A stretch of 64,000 nucleotides of DNA from Terrabacter sp. MAHUQ-38. Its GTDB lineage: Bacteria; Actinomycetota; Actinomycetes; Actinomycetales; Dermatophilaceae. The stretch is taken from positions 62,678 through 126,677 of the forward strand of contig NZ_JACVCU010000005.1 in assembly GCF_014518425.1 (NCBI RefSeq), in the 5' to 3' direction. The notes below the pieces were generated by a model. The model had not been told where the DNA came from and ran no database searches. It worked only from the letters and a program-made list of their open reading frames with translations. Position numbers and translations under genes: made by a program. The first letter of the stretch is position 1. The number at the start of each line of letters is the position of its first letter. Positions 33,222 to 42,217 of this stretch are shown one piece after another.

Positions 33222-35029
33222 GCATGCACGCCGCGGCCCTCGTCGAGCACCATGGCGTCGCGACCGGCAAGGACATGACCACGTGGCAGACCTTGCGTCG
33301 GGGCGTCGAGCTGTCACCCGAGCTGCGCAAGGGCATCTGGGTCACCGTGGCGCTGGCGGTGCTCTCGACGCTCGGGCGTGTGCTCGTGCCCTTCGTCGTC
33401 CAGCGCATCACCGACGACGGCATCCTCGCCGCGAGTGGGCCCGACACCGGGGTCGTTGCGGTCTACATCGGCGTAGCCCTCGTCGGTGTCGTCGTGACCG
33501 CCCTGTCCGCCTACTTCGTCAACGTGCGCCTTTTCCGATCATCCGAGAGCGGTCTGGCGACCTTGCGGCTCAAGGCGTTCCGGCACATCCACGACCTCGC
33601 GATGCTCACCCAGAACACCGAGCGTCGGGGGTCGCTCGTCTCTCGCGTCACCTCGGACGTCGACACGATCTCCATGTTCGTGCAGTTCGGCGGGCTGATG
33701 CTCATGATCAACCTCGCGCAGATCACGCTCGCGACGGTGCTGATGTTCGTCTACAGCCCGTTGCTCGGCCTCGTCGTGTGGCTCTGCTTCGTGCCGCTGT
33801 TCGTCATCATCCGCAAGTTCCAGGGCATCGTCGGGCGCGCCTACACGCGGGTGCGTGAGCGGGTCGGCGACATGCTCGGGGCGATCTCCGAGGCCGTCGT
33901 AGGCGCGCAGGCCATCCGCGCCTACGGTGTCGAGGACCGCACTGCCGAGCGCATCGACGCGGCGGTCGAGGCGCATCGCAAGGCGGCCATCGGCGCGCAG
34001 GCCCGGTCGGTCATCGCCTTCACCTCGGGTCAGCTCGTCTCGGGCCTCACGACGGCCGTGGTCCTCGTCGTGGGCACGGTCCTCGCCGCGCGGGGGAGCC
34101 TGACCCTCGGCGAGCTGCTCGCCTTCCTCTTCCTCGTCAACCTCTTCACGATGCCGGTCCAGCAGGCCACCGAGATCCTCAACGAGATGCAGAACGCCGT
34201 CGCCGGGTGGCGGCGCGTCATCGGCATCATCGATACCCCGGCCGACGTCTCGGACCCTGGGGAGTCGGGCGTCACCCTGCCGCGCGGGCCCATCACCGTG
34301 CAGTTCACCGGCGTCGGGTTCGCCTACCCAGCAGGCCCGCCGGTCCTCCACGACATCGACCTGACCATCGCGCCGCGCAGCCGTATCGCGATCGTCGGCG
34401 AGACCGGCTCCGGCAAGTCGACCCTCGCCAAGCTGCTCACCCGGCTCATGGACCCCAGCAGCGGCCGGGTCCTGCTCGACGGGGTCGACCTCCGCACCGT
34501 CCGGTTCTCGTCCCTGCGCTCGCGCGTCGTGCTCGTCCCGCAGGAGGGCTTCCTCTTCGACGGCACCCTGCTCGACAACATCCGGTTCGGTCGGCCGCAG
34601 GCGAGCGAGGACGACGTCCGGCTCACGCTCACCGAGCTGGGGCTCGACGCGTGGGCGGCGACCCTCCCGCTCGGACTCGCGACCGATGTCGGCCAGCGCG
34701 GCGAGTCGCTGTCGGCGGGGGAGCGTCAGCTCGTCGCCCTGGCTCGCGCCTACCTCGCCGACCCCGACCTGCTCGTCCTCGACGAGGCCACGTCGGCGGT
34801 CGACCCCAGCACGGAGGTCCGGCTCCAGCGGGCCCTCGACTCGCTGACCCGGGGTCGCACCTCCATCGCGATCGCGCACCGTCTCTCGACGGCGCAGGCG
34901 GCCGACGAGGTGATCGTCGTCGACGCCGGCCGTGTCGTCGAGCGTGGCCACCACACCGAGCTCGTCCGGCGCGGCGGCGTCTACTCGCGCCTGCACGAGT
35001 CGTGGGTCGCGCAGCAGCAGGCCGTGTGA
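33218..35029 (+). CDS. ABC exporter subunit with catalytic ATP site (half 2 of a heterodimer)
   Basis: 603 residues with six transmembrane helices and a C-terminal nucleotide-binding domain. Walker A GETGSGKS starts at residue 394, Walker B is LLVLDEATSAVD with catalytic Glu523, and the H-loop His554 (AIAHRLST) is intact. Its signature is LSAGERQ, not LSGGQ. So the pair should have one good site (Walker A/B of this subunit with LSGGQ of the partner) and one degenerate site, as in known heterodimeric exporters. ATG at 33218 overlaps the previous stop by 4 bp. Confidence 0.9.
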   Translation: MSMHAAALVEHHGVATGKDMTTWQTLRRGVELSPELRKGIWVTVALAVLSTLGRVLVPFVVQRITDDGILAASGPDTGVVAVYIGVALVGVVVTALSAYFVNVRLFRSSESGLATLRLKAFRHIHDLAMLTQNTERRGSLVSRVTSDVDTISMFVQFGGLMLMINLAQITLATVLMFVYSPLLGLVVWLCFVPLFVIIRKFQGIVGRAYTRVRERVGDMLGAISEAVVGAQAIRAYGVEDRTAERIDAAVEAHRKAAIGAQARSVIAFTSGQLVSGLTTAVVLVVGTVLAARGSLTLGELLAFLFLVNLFTMPVQQATEILNEMQNAVAGWRRVIGIIDTPADVSDPGESGVTLPRGPITVQFTGVGFAYPAGPPVLHDIDLTIAPRSRIAIVGETGSGKSTLAKLLTRLMDPSSGRVLLDGVDLRTVRFSSLRSRVVLVPQEGFLFDGTLLDNIRFGRPQASEDDVRLTLTELGLDAWAATLPLGLATDVGQRGESLSAGERQLVALARAYLADPDLLVLDEATSAVDPSTEVRLQRALDSLTRGRTSIAIAHRLSTAQAADEVIVVDAGRVVERGHHTELVRRGGVYSRLHESWVAQQQAV

Positions 35030-35089
35030 CCGGCGCCCGACGCGTGTCTGACCCGCGGCCGCCCGGTCCAGGGTGGGGCCGCCAACCGG

Positions 35090-35095
35090 CAGAAT
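35090..35095 (+). promoter_or_regulatory. -10-like box of hisI
   Basis: CAGAAT ends 6 nt before GTG 35102. The same box at the same distance precedes trpE (35606-35611, GTG 35618), so the two genes look to be started in the same leaderless way. Confidence 0.45.
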
Positions 35096-35101
35096 GACCG
35101 G

Positions 35102-35500
35102 GTGATGGACGCAACCGACCCGACCGCTGACGTGACGCCCGACCAGTCGCGGCTCGACCCGACGATCGCCGAGCTGCTCAAGCGTGACGAGCACGGGCTG
35201 GTCGCCGCGGTCGTGCAGCAGCACGACACCGGTGACGTCCTCATGGTCGGCTGGATGGATGACGAGGCGCTGCGTCGCACGCTGACCGACGGCCGCGTCA
35301 CGTTCTGGTCGCGCAGTCGTCAGGAGTACTGGCGCAAGGGGGACACGAGCGGCCACGTCCAGTGGGTCAAGGGGGTGCGCCTCGACTGCGACGGCGACGC
35401 GCTGCTCATCTCGGTCGACCAGGTGGGCGCTGCCTGCCACACCGGCGACCGCACCTGCTTCGACGCCCGCGTCCTCCCCGCGACGGTCGGCGGGCCTTGA
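35102..35500 (+). CDS. hisI: phosphoribosyl-AMP cyclohydrolase
   Basis: Third step of histidine synthesis, opening the purine ring of phosphoribosyl-AMP; needs zinc and magnesium. The core is intact: [36 protein letters not shown], the Mg-binding [10 protein letters not shown] and the zinc cysteines in [10 protein letters not shown]. 132 residues includes an N-terminal extension of about 20. GTG 35102 is chosen from the -10 box spacing; ATG 35105 is the next codon. It lies at the head of the trp gene group. Confidence 0.94.
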   Translation: MMDATDPTADVTPDQSRLDPTIAELLKRDEHGLVAAVVQQHDTGDVLMVGWMDDEALRRTLTDGRVTFWSRSRQEYWRKGDTSGHVQWVKGVRLDCDGDALLISVDQVGAACHTGDRTCFDARVLPATVGGP

Positions 35501-35617
35501 CCCGGGTGGAATAGCCCACTCGACGGCGGGGGCGTGTCGTCGACTGGGCGACTTCACCCGCGGTCCGTGGGACGAGCCGGGGACACGGCATTCGACCGGG
35601 TGGGCCAGAATGGCTCG

Positions 35618-37201
35618 GTGCCCGACTCGAACACCTCGCTCGCCCCTGCGCCCGCGCCACACGCAGACCTCGCGTGGGGGCGGACCTGGCCGAGCCTCGA
35701 GGTGTTCACCGAGCTCGCGCTCGAGCACCGTCGCGTCATTCCGGTGGTACGCCGGGTGCTGGCCGACGCGGAGACGCCCGTCGGCGTCTACCGCAAGCTC
35801 GCCAAGGACGCTCCGGGCACGTTCCTGCTCGAGTCCGCCGAGCACGGCGGCGTGTGGTCGCGCTACTCCATCGTCGGTGCCCGCAGCGCGGCCACGCTGA
35901 CCGAGCGCGAGGGGCAGACGCACTGGATCGGCGAGCCGCCCGTCGGCCTGCCCACCGAGGGCGACCCCACCGAGGCGGTCCGTGACACCGTCGCGGCCCT
36001 CGCGACCCCACGGATCCCGGGGCTCCCCCCGCTCACGGGCGGGCTCGTCGGCGCCATCACGTACGACGCGGTGCGGCGCTGGGAGAAGGTGCCCGACGGC
36101 GGCCGCGACGAGCTCGACCTGCCGGAGGTCGCGATGATGCTCGCGACCGACCTCGCCGTCTTCGACCACAGCGACGGCTCGCTCCTGCTCGTCGCCAACG
36201 CCGTCAACCACGACGCCACCGACGAGCACATCGAGGACGCCTGGGCCGATGCCGTGAGCCGTCTCGACCGCATGGCCGACGAGCTCGCGGCACCCGCGCC
36301 CAGCACCGTGGCGACCATCGACCCCGTCCCGAACGAGCCGACGAGCAGCCACACCCGGCCCGAGTTCGAGGAGATGGTCGAGGCGGCCAAGGAGGCGATC
36401 CGCGCGGGCGAGGCCTTCCAGATCGTCGTCTCGCAGCGCTTCACGGTCCCGTGCCCGGCCGACGCCCTCGACGTCTACCGGGCCCTGCGGGTCAGCAACC
36501 CCAGCCCCTACATGTACCTGCTGCGCATCCCGCACCCCGACGGCACGGCCTACGACATCGTCGGCTCGAGCCCCGAGGCGCTCATCAAGGTGACCGGCCG
36601 CCAGGCGATCACCCACCCCATCGCCGGGTCGCGCCCGCGCGGCAAGAGCCCCGACCACGACGCGCACCTCGCCGAGGAGCTGCTCGGCGACGCGAAGGAG
36701 CGCGCCGAGCACCTGATGCTCGTCGATCTGGCACGCAACGACCTCCAGCGCATCTGCCGGGCCGGCACCGTCGACACGGTCGACTTCATGTCGATCCGCC
36801 GCTACAGCCACATCATGCACATCGAGTCGACGGTCGTGGGTGACCTGCGCGACGGCCAGAGCGCCTACGACGCGCTCGTCGCAACCTTCCCGGCCGGCAC
36901 CCTGAGCGGCGCGCCCAAGCCCCGGGCGATGGCACTCATCGACGGCTACGAGGGCCTGCGGCGCGGGCTCTACGGCGGGGTCGTCGGCTACCTCGACTTC
37001 GCCGGCGACCTCGACATGGCCATCGCCATCCGCACGGCGCTCATCAAGGACGGTCGCGCGCACGTGCAGGCCGGCGCCGGCATCGTCGCCGACTCGGTGC
37101 CCCACCTCGAGTACGAGGAGACGGTCAACAAGGCAGCGGCGGCGCTGCGGGCGGTCGCCGCCGCGGCCGGTCTTCGTCTGCTGGGTGACCGCCCGACATG
37201 A
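35618..37201 (+). CDS. trpE: anthranilate synthase component I
   Basis: Makes anthranilate from chorismate, the first step of tryptophan synthesis, with a glutaminase partner (TrpG) not seen here. Feedback-site segment LLESAEHGGVWSRYSIVG is present near the N-terminus, and the catalytic chorismate-binding domain carries GEAFQIVVSQRF, ALRVSNPSPYMYLL, ITHPIAGSRPRGKS and GAGIVADSVPHLEYEETVNK. 527 residues is normal. GTG at 35618 fits the CAGAAT box 6 nt upstream; an earlier start at 35534 is in frame but less likely. ATGA overlap links it to the next gene. Confidence 0.95.
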   Translation: MPDSNTSLAPAPAPHADLAWGRTWPSLEVFTELALEHRRVIPVVRRVLADAETPVGVYRKLAKDAPGTFLLESAEHGGVWSRYSIVGARSAATLTEREGQTHWIGEPPVGLPTEGDPTEAVRDTVAALATPRIPGLPPLTGGLVGAITYDAVRRWEKVPDGGRDELDLPEVAMMLATDLAVFDHSDGSLLLVANAVNHDATDEHIEDAWADAVSRLDRMADELAAPAPSTVATIDPVPNEPTSSHTRPEFEEMVEAAKEAIRAGEAFQIVVSQRFTVPCPADALDVYRALRVSNPSPYMYLLRIPHPDGTAYDIVGSSPEALIKVTGRQAITHPIAGSRPRGKSPDHDAHLAEELLGDAKERAEHLMLVDLARNDLQRICRAGTVDTVDFMSIRRYSHIMHIESTVVGDLRDGQSAYDALVATFPAGTLSGAPKPRAMALIDGYEGLRRGLYGGVVGYLDFAGDLDMAIAIRTALIKDGRAHVQAGAGIVADSVPHLEYEETVNKAAAALRAVAAAAGLRLLGDRPT

Positions 37202-37782
37202 CCGTCGAGAAGAAGCGCGCCGCGCTCGTCGTCCTCGCCCCCGCCGCAGCGCTGCTGGGGCTCACGACCCAACCCTGGGCGACGGGCGAGTCCCGCGACG
37301 TGCTCAGCCAGGCCGTCACGGACGTCACCGGTGGAGCTGCGGCCCCCGGCGTCGTCGGGCTGGCAGCCGTCTGCGTCGTCGCCCTGCTCGGCCTCATGAC
37401 CGGCGGCCGGGTCATCCGCACGGTGTCCGCAGGCGTCGTCGTCCTGGCGTCCCTCGGAGCCCTGGTGATGACCTTCCTCGTGGCCCTGCGGCCGGTCGAC
37501 ACGGTCGCCGACGCCGTCGCCCGCGAGCTCGCTCGCACCACCGCTCCCGACGCCACCGGCTCGACCACCGTCTGGGCCTGGCTCGCCGTCGGAGCGGCTG
37601 CCCTGCTCGCCGCCGGAGCCGCTCTCACCGCGCTGTCGAGCAGGTCGTGGGCAGGGCTGTCGGGACGCTACGAACGGGGTGAGAAGCCCGAGAGCGGACC
37701 CCGCGGCGAGGTGCGCACGACGTGGGACGAGCTGACCGACGGCGGTGACCCGACCCTGCGCGACGCCCCCGACGAGACCTGA
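37198..37782 (+). CDS. Trp biosynthesis-associated membrane protein (TIGR02234)
   Basis: 194 residues with four membrane segments. The opening ALVVLAPAAALLGLTTQPWA and the second pair around LAAVCVVALLGLMTGG and GVVVLASLGALVMTFLVAL fit the actinobacterial family found only in trp gene clusters. Its role in tryptophan synthesis is unproven; it may be a transport or regulatory partner. ATG overlaps the trpE stop by 4 bp. The soluble tail has charged residues and no known motif. Confidence 0.85.
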   Translation: MTVEKKRAALVVLAPAAALLGLTTQPWATGESRDVLSQAVTDVTGGAAAPGVVGLAAVCVVALLGLMTGGRVIRTVSAGVVVLASLGALVMTFLVALRPVDTVADAVARELARTTAPDATGSTTVWAWLAVGAAALLAAGAALTALSSRSWAGLSGRYERGEKPESGPRGEVRTTWDELTDGGDPTLRDAPDET

Positions 37783-37843
37783 CACAATGACGGGCGAGGG
37801 CACGCCACGACTCGGCGCCGCCGGCCGGACCAGAGAGGACGCC

Positions 37844-38113
37844 ATGGAAGAGCAGCACGAGGACCACGGACACAGCGTCGCCGCGTGGACGGCGGTGGGC
37901 ATCATCCTGGTCGGTTCGGCCATCGCCTCCGTTGCCGTGCTCCTGCCCAACATCGTCCTCGGCATCGTGGGCGCCGTCGTCATCATCGCCGGCGCCATCG
38001 CCGGCCGGGTCATGTCCATGGCCGGCTACGGCAGCAAGGGCCACCACGCGCAGGCGGGCGCGATCGTCGACGCCCCCGACGAGCTCGGTGCCGAGACCGT
38101 CGGCAAGAGCTGA
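37844..38113 (+). CDS. small two-helix membrane protein (HGxxPAAW-type, DUF6704-like)
   Basis: 89 residues. An N-terminal EEQHEDHGHSVAAWTAV motif precedes two membrane helices (AVGIILVGSAIASVAVLLP and IVLGIVGAVVIIAGAIAG). The HG-x-x-x-AAW segment followed by two helices is recurrent between TIGR02234 genes and trpC in actinomycetes. Function is unknown. ATG at 37844 follows GAGAGGA. trpC starts 5 bp downstream, so it is part of the operon. Confidence 0.75.
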   Translation: MEEQHEDHGHSVAAWTAVGIILVGSAIASVAVLLPNIVLGIVGAVVIIAGAIAGRVMSMAGYGSKGHHAQAGAIVDAPDELGAETVGKS

Positions 38114-38118
38114 GAGCA

Positions 38119-38955
38119 GTGCCGACCGTTCTCGACGGGATCATCAGCGGCGTCCGCGACGATCTCGGGCGTCGTCGTGCCGCCCAGCCGCTCGCCGAGC
38201 TCGAGGCGCGGATGGCCGACGTCGCGCCTGCCCTCGACCCGATGCCCGGCATCCGCTCCGCTGAGGGTGTCGCCGTCATCGCCGAGGTCAAGCGGTCGAG
38301 CCCGAGCAAGGGTGCTCTCGCCGACATTCCCGAGCCGGGTCGCCTCGCCCGGGCGTATGCCGCCGGGGGAGCCAGCGCGATCAGCGTTCTCACCGAGCAG
38401 CGCCGGTTCGCCGGCAGCCTCGCGGACCTCGACGAGGTCCGTGCCGCAGTTCCGACCCCGTTGCTGCGCAAGGACTTCATGGTCGACGCCTACCAGGTCA
38501 CCGAGGCCCGAGCGCACGGCGCCGACCTGATCCTGCTCATCGTGGCCGCGCTCGAGGACGCGCTCATGCGCGATCTCCACGACCAGGCTCGTGAGCTGGG
38601 CATGACTGTCCTCGTCGAGGTCCACGACGCCCCGGAGCTCGACCGCGCGCTCGCGCTCGACCCCGTCCTCGTCGGCGTCAACGCCCGCAACCTCAAGACG
38701 CTCGAGGTCGACCCGCGCACCGTCACCGACCTGCTGCCGCGGGTCCCCACGGGCGTCGTCGGGGTGGCCGAGTCGGGTGTCACGGGCCCGGCAGACGTGG
38801 CCACCTACGTCCGGGCCGGAGCCGGCGCTGTGCTCGTCGGCGAGGCGCTCGTCAAGGACGGCGCCCCCGAGCAGGCCATTCGGGCCTTCATCGACGCCGC
38901 CGGCGCGGTGCGGGGCGAGGCCCGTCCCGCTACTGCCGTCACGGCAGGGGAGTGA
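38119..38955 (+). CDS. trpC: indole-3-glycerol phosphate synthase
   Basis: Closes the indole ring in tryptophan synthesis. The barrel motifs are all present: [13 protein letters not shown] with catalytic Lys, [27 protein letters not shown] with second Lys, [23 protein letters not shown] and VAESGV. 278 residues is normal. GTG at 38119 follows GAGAGCA. TrpF is absent here; in many actinomycetes PriA-type HisA supplies that activity, and hisA is outside the window. The stop lies immediately before trpB. Confidence 0.95.
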   Translation: MPTVLDGIISGVRDDLGRRRAAQPLAELEARMADVAPALDPMPGIRSAEGVAVIAEVKRSSPSKGALADIPEPGRLARAYAAGGASAISVLTEQRRFAGSLADLDEVRAAVPTPLLRKDFMVDAYQVTEARAHGADLILLIVAALEDALMRDLHDQARELGMTVLVEVHDAPELDRALALDPVLVGVNARNLKTLEVDPRTVTDLLPRVPTGVVGVAESGVTGPADVATYVRAGAGAVLVGEALVKDGAPEQAIRAFIDAAGAVRGEARPATAVTAGE

Positions 38956-38957
38956 GC

Positions 38958-40226
38958 ATGGCCATGACATCCAACGTGCCGGCATACGGCCGTTTCGGGG
39001 GTTTCGGCGGACGCTACGTCCCCGAGGCGCTCATCCCAGCGCTCGAGCAGCTCGAAGAGGTGTGGCGCAAGGCCGTCGTCGACCCAGAGTTCGTCGGTGA
39101 GCTCGAGCGGCTCCAGCGCACCTACACCGGGCGGCCGAGCATCATCACCGAGGTGCCGCGCTTCGCCGAGCACTGTGGCGGTGCCCGGGTCATCCTCAAG
39201 CGCGAGGACCTCAACCACACCGGCTCGCACAAGATCAACAACGTCCTCGGGCAGGCGCTGCTCACGAAGCGCATGGGCAAGACGCGCGTCATCGCCGAGA
39301 CGGGTGCCGGACAGCACGGGGTCGCCACGGCGACCGCGGCTGCGCTGCTCGGCCTCGACTGCGTGATCTACATGGGGCGCAAGGACACCGAGCGCCAGGC
39401 ACTCAACGTCGCCCGAATGCGGCTGCTCGGGGCGCGCGTCGTGCCCGTAGACCACGGCAGCAGGACGCTCAAGGATGCCGTCAACGAGGCGTTCCGCGAC
39501 TGGGTCACCAACGTCGCGACGACCCACTACGTCCTCGGCACGGTGACGGGACCGCACCCCTTCCCCGAGATGGTTCGCGACTTCCACCGGGTGATCGGGG
39601 TCGAGGCGCGTCAGCAGGTGCTCGACCTCGTGGGACGGCTGCCCGACGTCGTCTGCGCGTGCGTCGGAGGCGGTTCCAACGCGATGGGCATCTTCCACCG
39701 CTTCCTCGACGACGCGTCGGTTCGACTCGTCGGGTTCGAGGCCGGCGGCGAGGGCGTCGCGTCCGGCAAGCACGCCGCGCGGTTCTCGGCCGGGTTCCCC
39801 GGCGTGCTGCACGGCGCATACACCTACGTCATGCAGGACGACGACGGCCAGACCATCGAGTCGCACAGCGTCTCGGCCGGGCTCGACTACCCGAGCGTCG
39901 GTCCCGAACACGCGTACCTGCTCGAGTCGGGTCGTGCCGAGTACCGCCCGATCACCGACGACGAGGCGATGGAGGCGTTCTCGCTGCTGTCGCGCACCGA
40001 GGGCATCCTGCCGGCCATCGAGAGCTCGCACGCTCTGGCGGGCGCCATGATGCTGGGGCGCGAGCTCGGTCGTGACGCGGTCATCCTCGTCAACCTCTCG
40101 GGTCGAGGAGACAAGGACGTCCACACGGCCGCCCAGTGGTTCGGCCTCATCGACGACGAGGGCCGCGTGGCTGACGGCGCTCTGCCCGACGAACCGGGCG
40201 CCAAGGGCTTGGGGGAGCAGCAGTGA
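38958..40226 (+). CDS. trpB: tryptophan synthase beta chain
   Basis: Joins indole and serine to give tryptophan with pyridoxal phosphate. The cofactor lysine is Lys92 in HTGSHKINN; the substrate Glu/loop [13 protein letters not shown] and phosphate-binding [12 protein letters not shown] follow. 422 residues from ATG 38958. I chose this ATG because GGGGAG (38947-38952) gives normal spacing; GTG at 38952 overlaps the trpC stop and is the alternative. The C-terminus is short and overlaps the trpA GTG by 4 bp. Confidence 0.96.
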   Translation: MAMTSNVPAYGRFGGFGGRYVPEALIPALEQLEEVWRKAVVDPEFVGELERLQRTYTGRPSIITEVPRFAEHCGGARVILKREDLNHTGSHKINNVLGQALLTKRMGKTRVIAETGAGQHGVATATAAALLGLDCVIYMGRKDTERQALNVARMRLLGARVVPVDHGSRTLKDAVNEAFRDWVTNVATTHYVLGTVTGPHPFPEMVRDFHRVIGVEARQQVLDLVGRLPDVVCACVGGGSNAMGIFHRFLDDASVRLVGFEAGGEGVASGKHAARFSAGFPGVLHGAYTYVMQDDDGQTIESHSVSAGLDYPSVGPEHAYLLESGRAEYRPITDDEAMEAFSLLSRTEGILPAIESSHALAGAMMLGRELGRDAVILVNLSGRGDKDVHTAAQWFGLIDDEGRVADGALPDEPGAKGLGEQQ

Positions 40227-41023
40227 GCGTCGGACCCGTTCTCGACTCGTGCCGCGCGGAGGGTCGCGCGGCACTCATCGGCTACCTGCCGGTCGGCTTC
40301 CCGACCGTCGAGGGCTCCATCGAGGCGATGAAGGTCCTCGTCGAGTCCGGCGTCGACATCATCGAGATCGGCGTGCCCTACAGCGACCCCGTCATGGACG
40401 GCCCCGTGATCCAGGACGCTGCGGTGCGCGCCCTCGCCGGTGGCGTCCGCCTGGCCGACATCTTCACCGCTGCCCGCGAGGTCTCGGGCCAGGGTGCGGG
40501 GGCGCTCGTCATGACCTACTGGAACCCCGTCCTGCGCTACGGGGTCGAGCGCTTCGCCGCCGACCTCGCCGCCGCCGGGGGAGCCGGGCTCATCACGCCC
40601 GACCTCATCCCTGACGAGGCGGCCGAGTGGATCGCTGCAGCCGACGCCCACGACCTCGACAAGGTCTTCCTCGTCGCGCCGAGCTCCACCCCCGACCGCC
40701 TGGCCGCCGTGACCGCCGCGTGCCGCGGGTTCGTCTACGCGACCGCCGTCATGGGCGTCACGGGGGCGCGGACGAGTGTCGGCGAGGCCGCCGACGCGCT
40801 CGTGTCGCGCACCCGTGAGCACACCGACCTCCCGGTCTGCGTCGGTCTCGGAGTCTCCACGGGCGCCCAGGCCGCCGAGGTCGGACGCTACGCCGACGGC
40901 GTCATCGTCGGCTCGGCGCTCGTGCGCTGCCTCACCGAGGCCGCGACCGTCCAGGACGGCCTCGAGGCGCTCGGCATCCTGGCGCGTGAGCTCGCCGACG
41001 GCGTCCACAGGAGCCGGTCGTGA
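40223..41023 (+). CDS. trpA: tryptophan synthase alpha chain
   Basis: Splits indole glycerol phosphate to indole, which is channelled to TrpB. The family patterns are visible: [36 protein letters not shown] with both catalytic acids, [29 protein letters not shown] and [16 protein letters not shown]. 266 residues is normal. The GTG overlaps the trpB stop and its own stop overlaps lgt by 4 bp. Confidence 0.96.
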   Translation: MSVGPVLDSCRAEGRAALIGYLPVGFPTVEGSIEAMKVLVESGVDIIEIGVPYSDPVMDGPVIQDAAVRALAGGVRLADIFTAAREVSGQGAGALVMTYWNPVLRYGVERFAADLAAAGGAGLITPDLIPDEAAEWIAAADAHDLDKVFLVAPSSTPDRLAAVTAACRGFVYATAVMGVTGARTSVGEAADALVSRTREHTDLPVCVGLGVSTGAQAAEVGRYADGVIVGSALVRCLTEAATVQDGLEALGILARELADGVHRSRS

Positions 41024-42018
41024 CCGGGCTGACCGGCCTGCCCGCAGCCCTCGGGGCCGCGCTTCCTGCCGAGATCCCGTCGCCCAGCGTGGGGGTCTGG
41101 CACCTCGGACCGCTGCCGATCCGGGGGTACGCCCTGTGCATCCTCGCCGGCATCGTCGTCGCGGTCTGGCTGACGCAGAAGCGCCTCGAGGCCCGCGGCC
41201 ACCGCAAGGGCATCTCGATCGACATCTCCGCGTGGGCGGTGCCCTTCGGCATCCTCGGTGGGCGCGTCTACCACCTCATCACCACGCCCCAGCCGTACTT
41301 CGGTGAGGGGGGCGACCCCTGGAAGGCGTTCGCGATCTACGAGGGGGGCCTCGGCATCTGGGGCGCCGTCGCGCTCGGTGCGCTGGGGGCCTGGATCGGC
41401 TGTCGCAAGAACGGCGTGGCCTTCCGCGACTTCGTCGACGCGGCCGCTCCCGGGCTCGCGATCGCGCAGGCGATGGGGCGCTTCGGCAACTGGTTCAACA
41501 ACGAGATCTACGGCGCACCGACCGACCTGCCGTGGAAGCTCAAGATCTACGAGTGGGACACCGCGGCCGGCCACGCGGTCCTCGACGCCCAGAACAACCC
41601 CGTGGTCAAGGGGTACTTCCAGCCGACGTTCCTCTACGAGGCGCTCTGGTGCCTGCTGCTCGCGGCGTTCCTCGTGTGGCTCGGACGACGGCGCGACCTC
41701 AGGGCCGGACAGACGTTCGCGGCCTACGTCATGGGCTACCCGGTGGGCCGCATCGTCATCGAGAACATGCGCACCGACTCGGCCAACCTCATCCTCGGCC
41801 AGCGGGTCAACACGTGGGTGTCGATCCTCGTCTTCCTGCTCGGCGTCTACCTCTGGCGCCGGTTCGGGGCGATGGAGCCGCCGCCCCCGCCCTCGAGCCC
41901 CGAGGACGGCGCGGACGCCACGGACGGCGCCGAAGATCCTTCGGCGAGCGCCGCCGGCAACGGGTCAAACGCCGCCGCCGCCACAGAGCCGAAGGTGGAC
42001 CGTCCGGCGCAGTCCTGA
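41020..42018 (+). CDS. lgt: prolipoprotein diacylglyceryl transferase
   Basis: Adds diacylglycerol to the lipobox cysteine of prolipoproteins. Seven membrane helices are predicted. The Lgt signature AQAMGRFGNWFNNEIYGAPT is intact, as is the arm YEGGLGIWGAV and the late HGxL-equivalent region PVGRIVIENMRTDS. A 60-residue acidic and alanine-rich disordered tail follows the last helix, common in actinobacterial Lgt. 332 residues. GTG overlaps trpA, so lgt ends the trp operon. LivJ in this window is a likely substrate. Confidence 0.95.
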   Translation: MTGLTGLPAALGAALPAEIPSPSVGVWHLGPLPIRGYALCILAGIVVAVWLTQKRLEARGHRKGISIDISAWAVPFGILGGRVYHLITTPQPYFGEGGDPWKAFAIYEGGLGIWGAVALGALGAWIGCRKNGVAFRDFVDAAAPGLAIAQAMGRFGNWFNNEIYGAPTDLPWKLKIYEWDTAAGHAVLDAQNNPVVKGYFQPTFLYEALWCLLLAAFLVWLGRRRDLRAGQTFAAYVMGYPVGRIVIENMRTDSANLILGQRVNTWVSILVFLLGVYLWRRFGAMEPPPPPSSPEDGADATDGAEDPSASAAGNGSNAAAATEPKVDRPAQS

Positions 42019-42217
42019 CGCGACCAAAGTCACGGCGCCCGTGCCGGATCAAGCACGGCGTCTCAGGATTCGGAATCAGCCGTATCAACAGGTAGGACGA
42101 GCGGCTCCTCCGATATCGTCGTCCAGAACGCCTGTGGCCAGTGCCGTCCACATGCCTTGAGTCATGTCGTGTGGCCGTGTCGCGGTCGCGGCCCGGTCCC
42201 AGCAGAAGGACGGTGAA

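Noticed and set aside
35501-35617. trp leader peptide or T-box before trpE
   Set aside because: No Trp-codon run, no T-box core and no terminator/antiterminator pair; a leaderless box is close to the GTG.
33539-37105. 1188-codon minus-strand frame over the ABC exporter, hisI and trpE
   Set aside because: It spans three real genes on the other strand, with no ribosome binding site and no family match.
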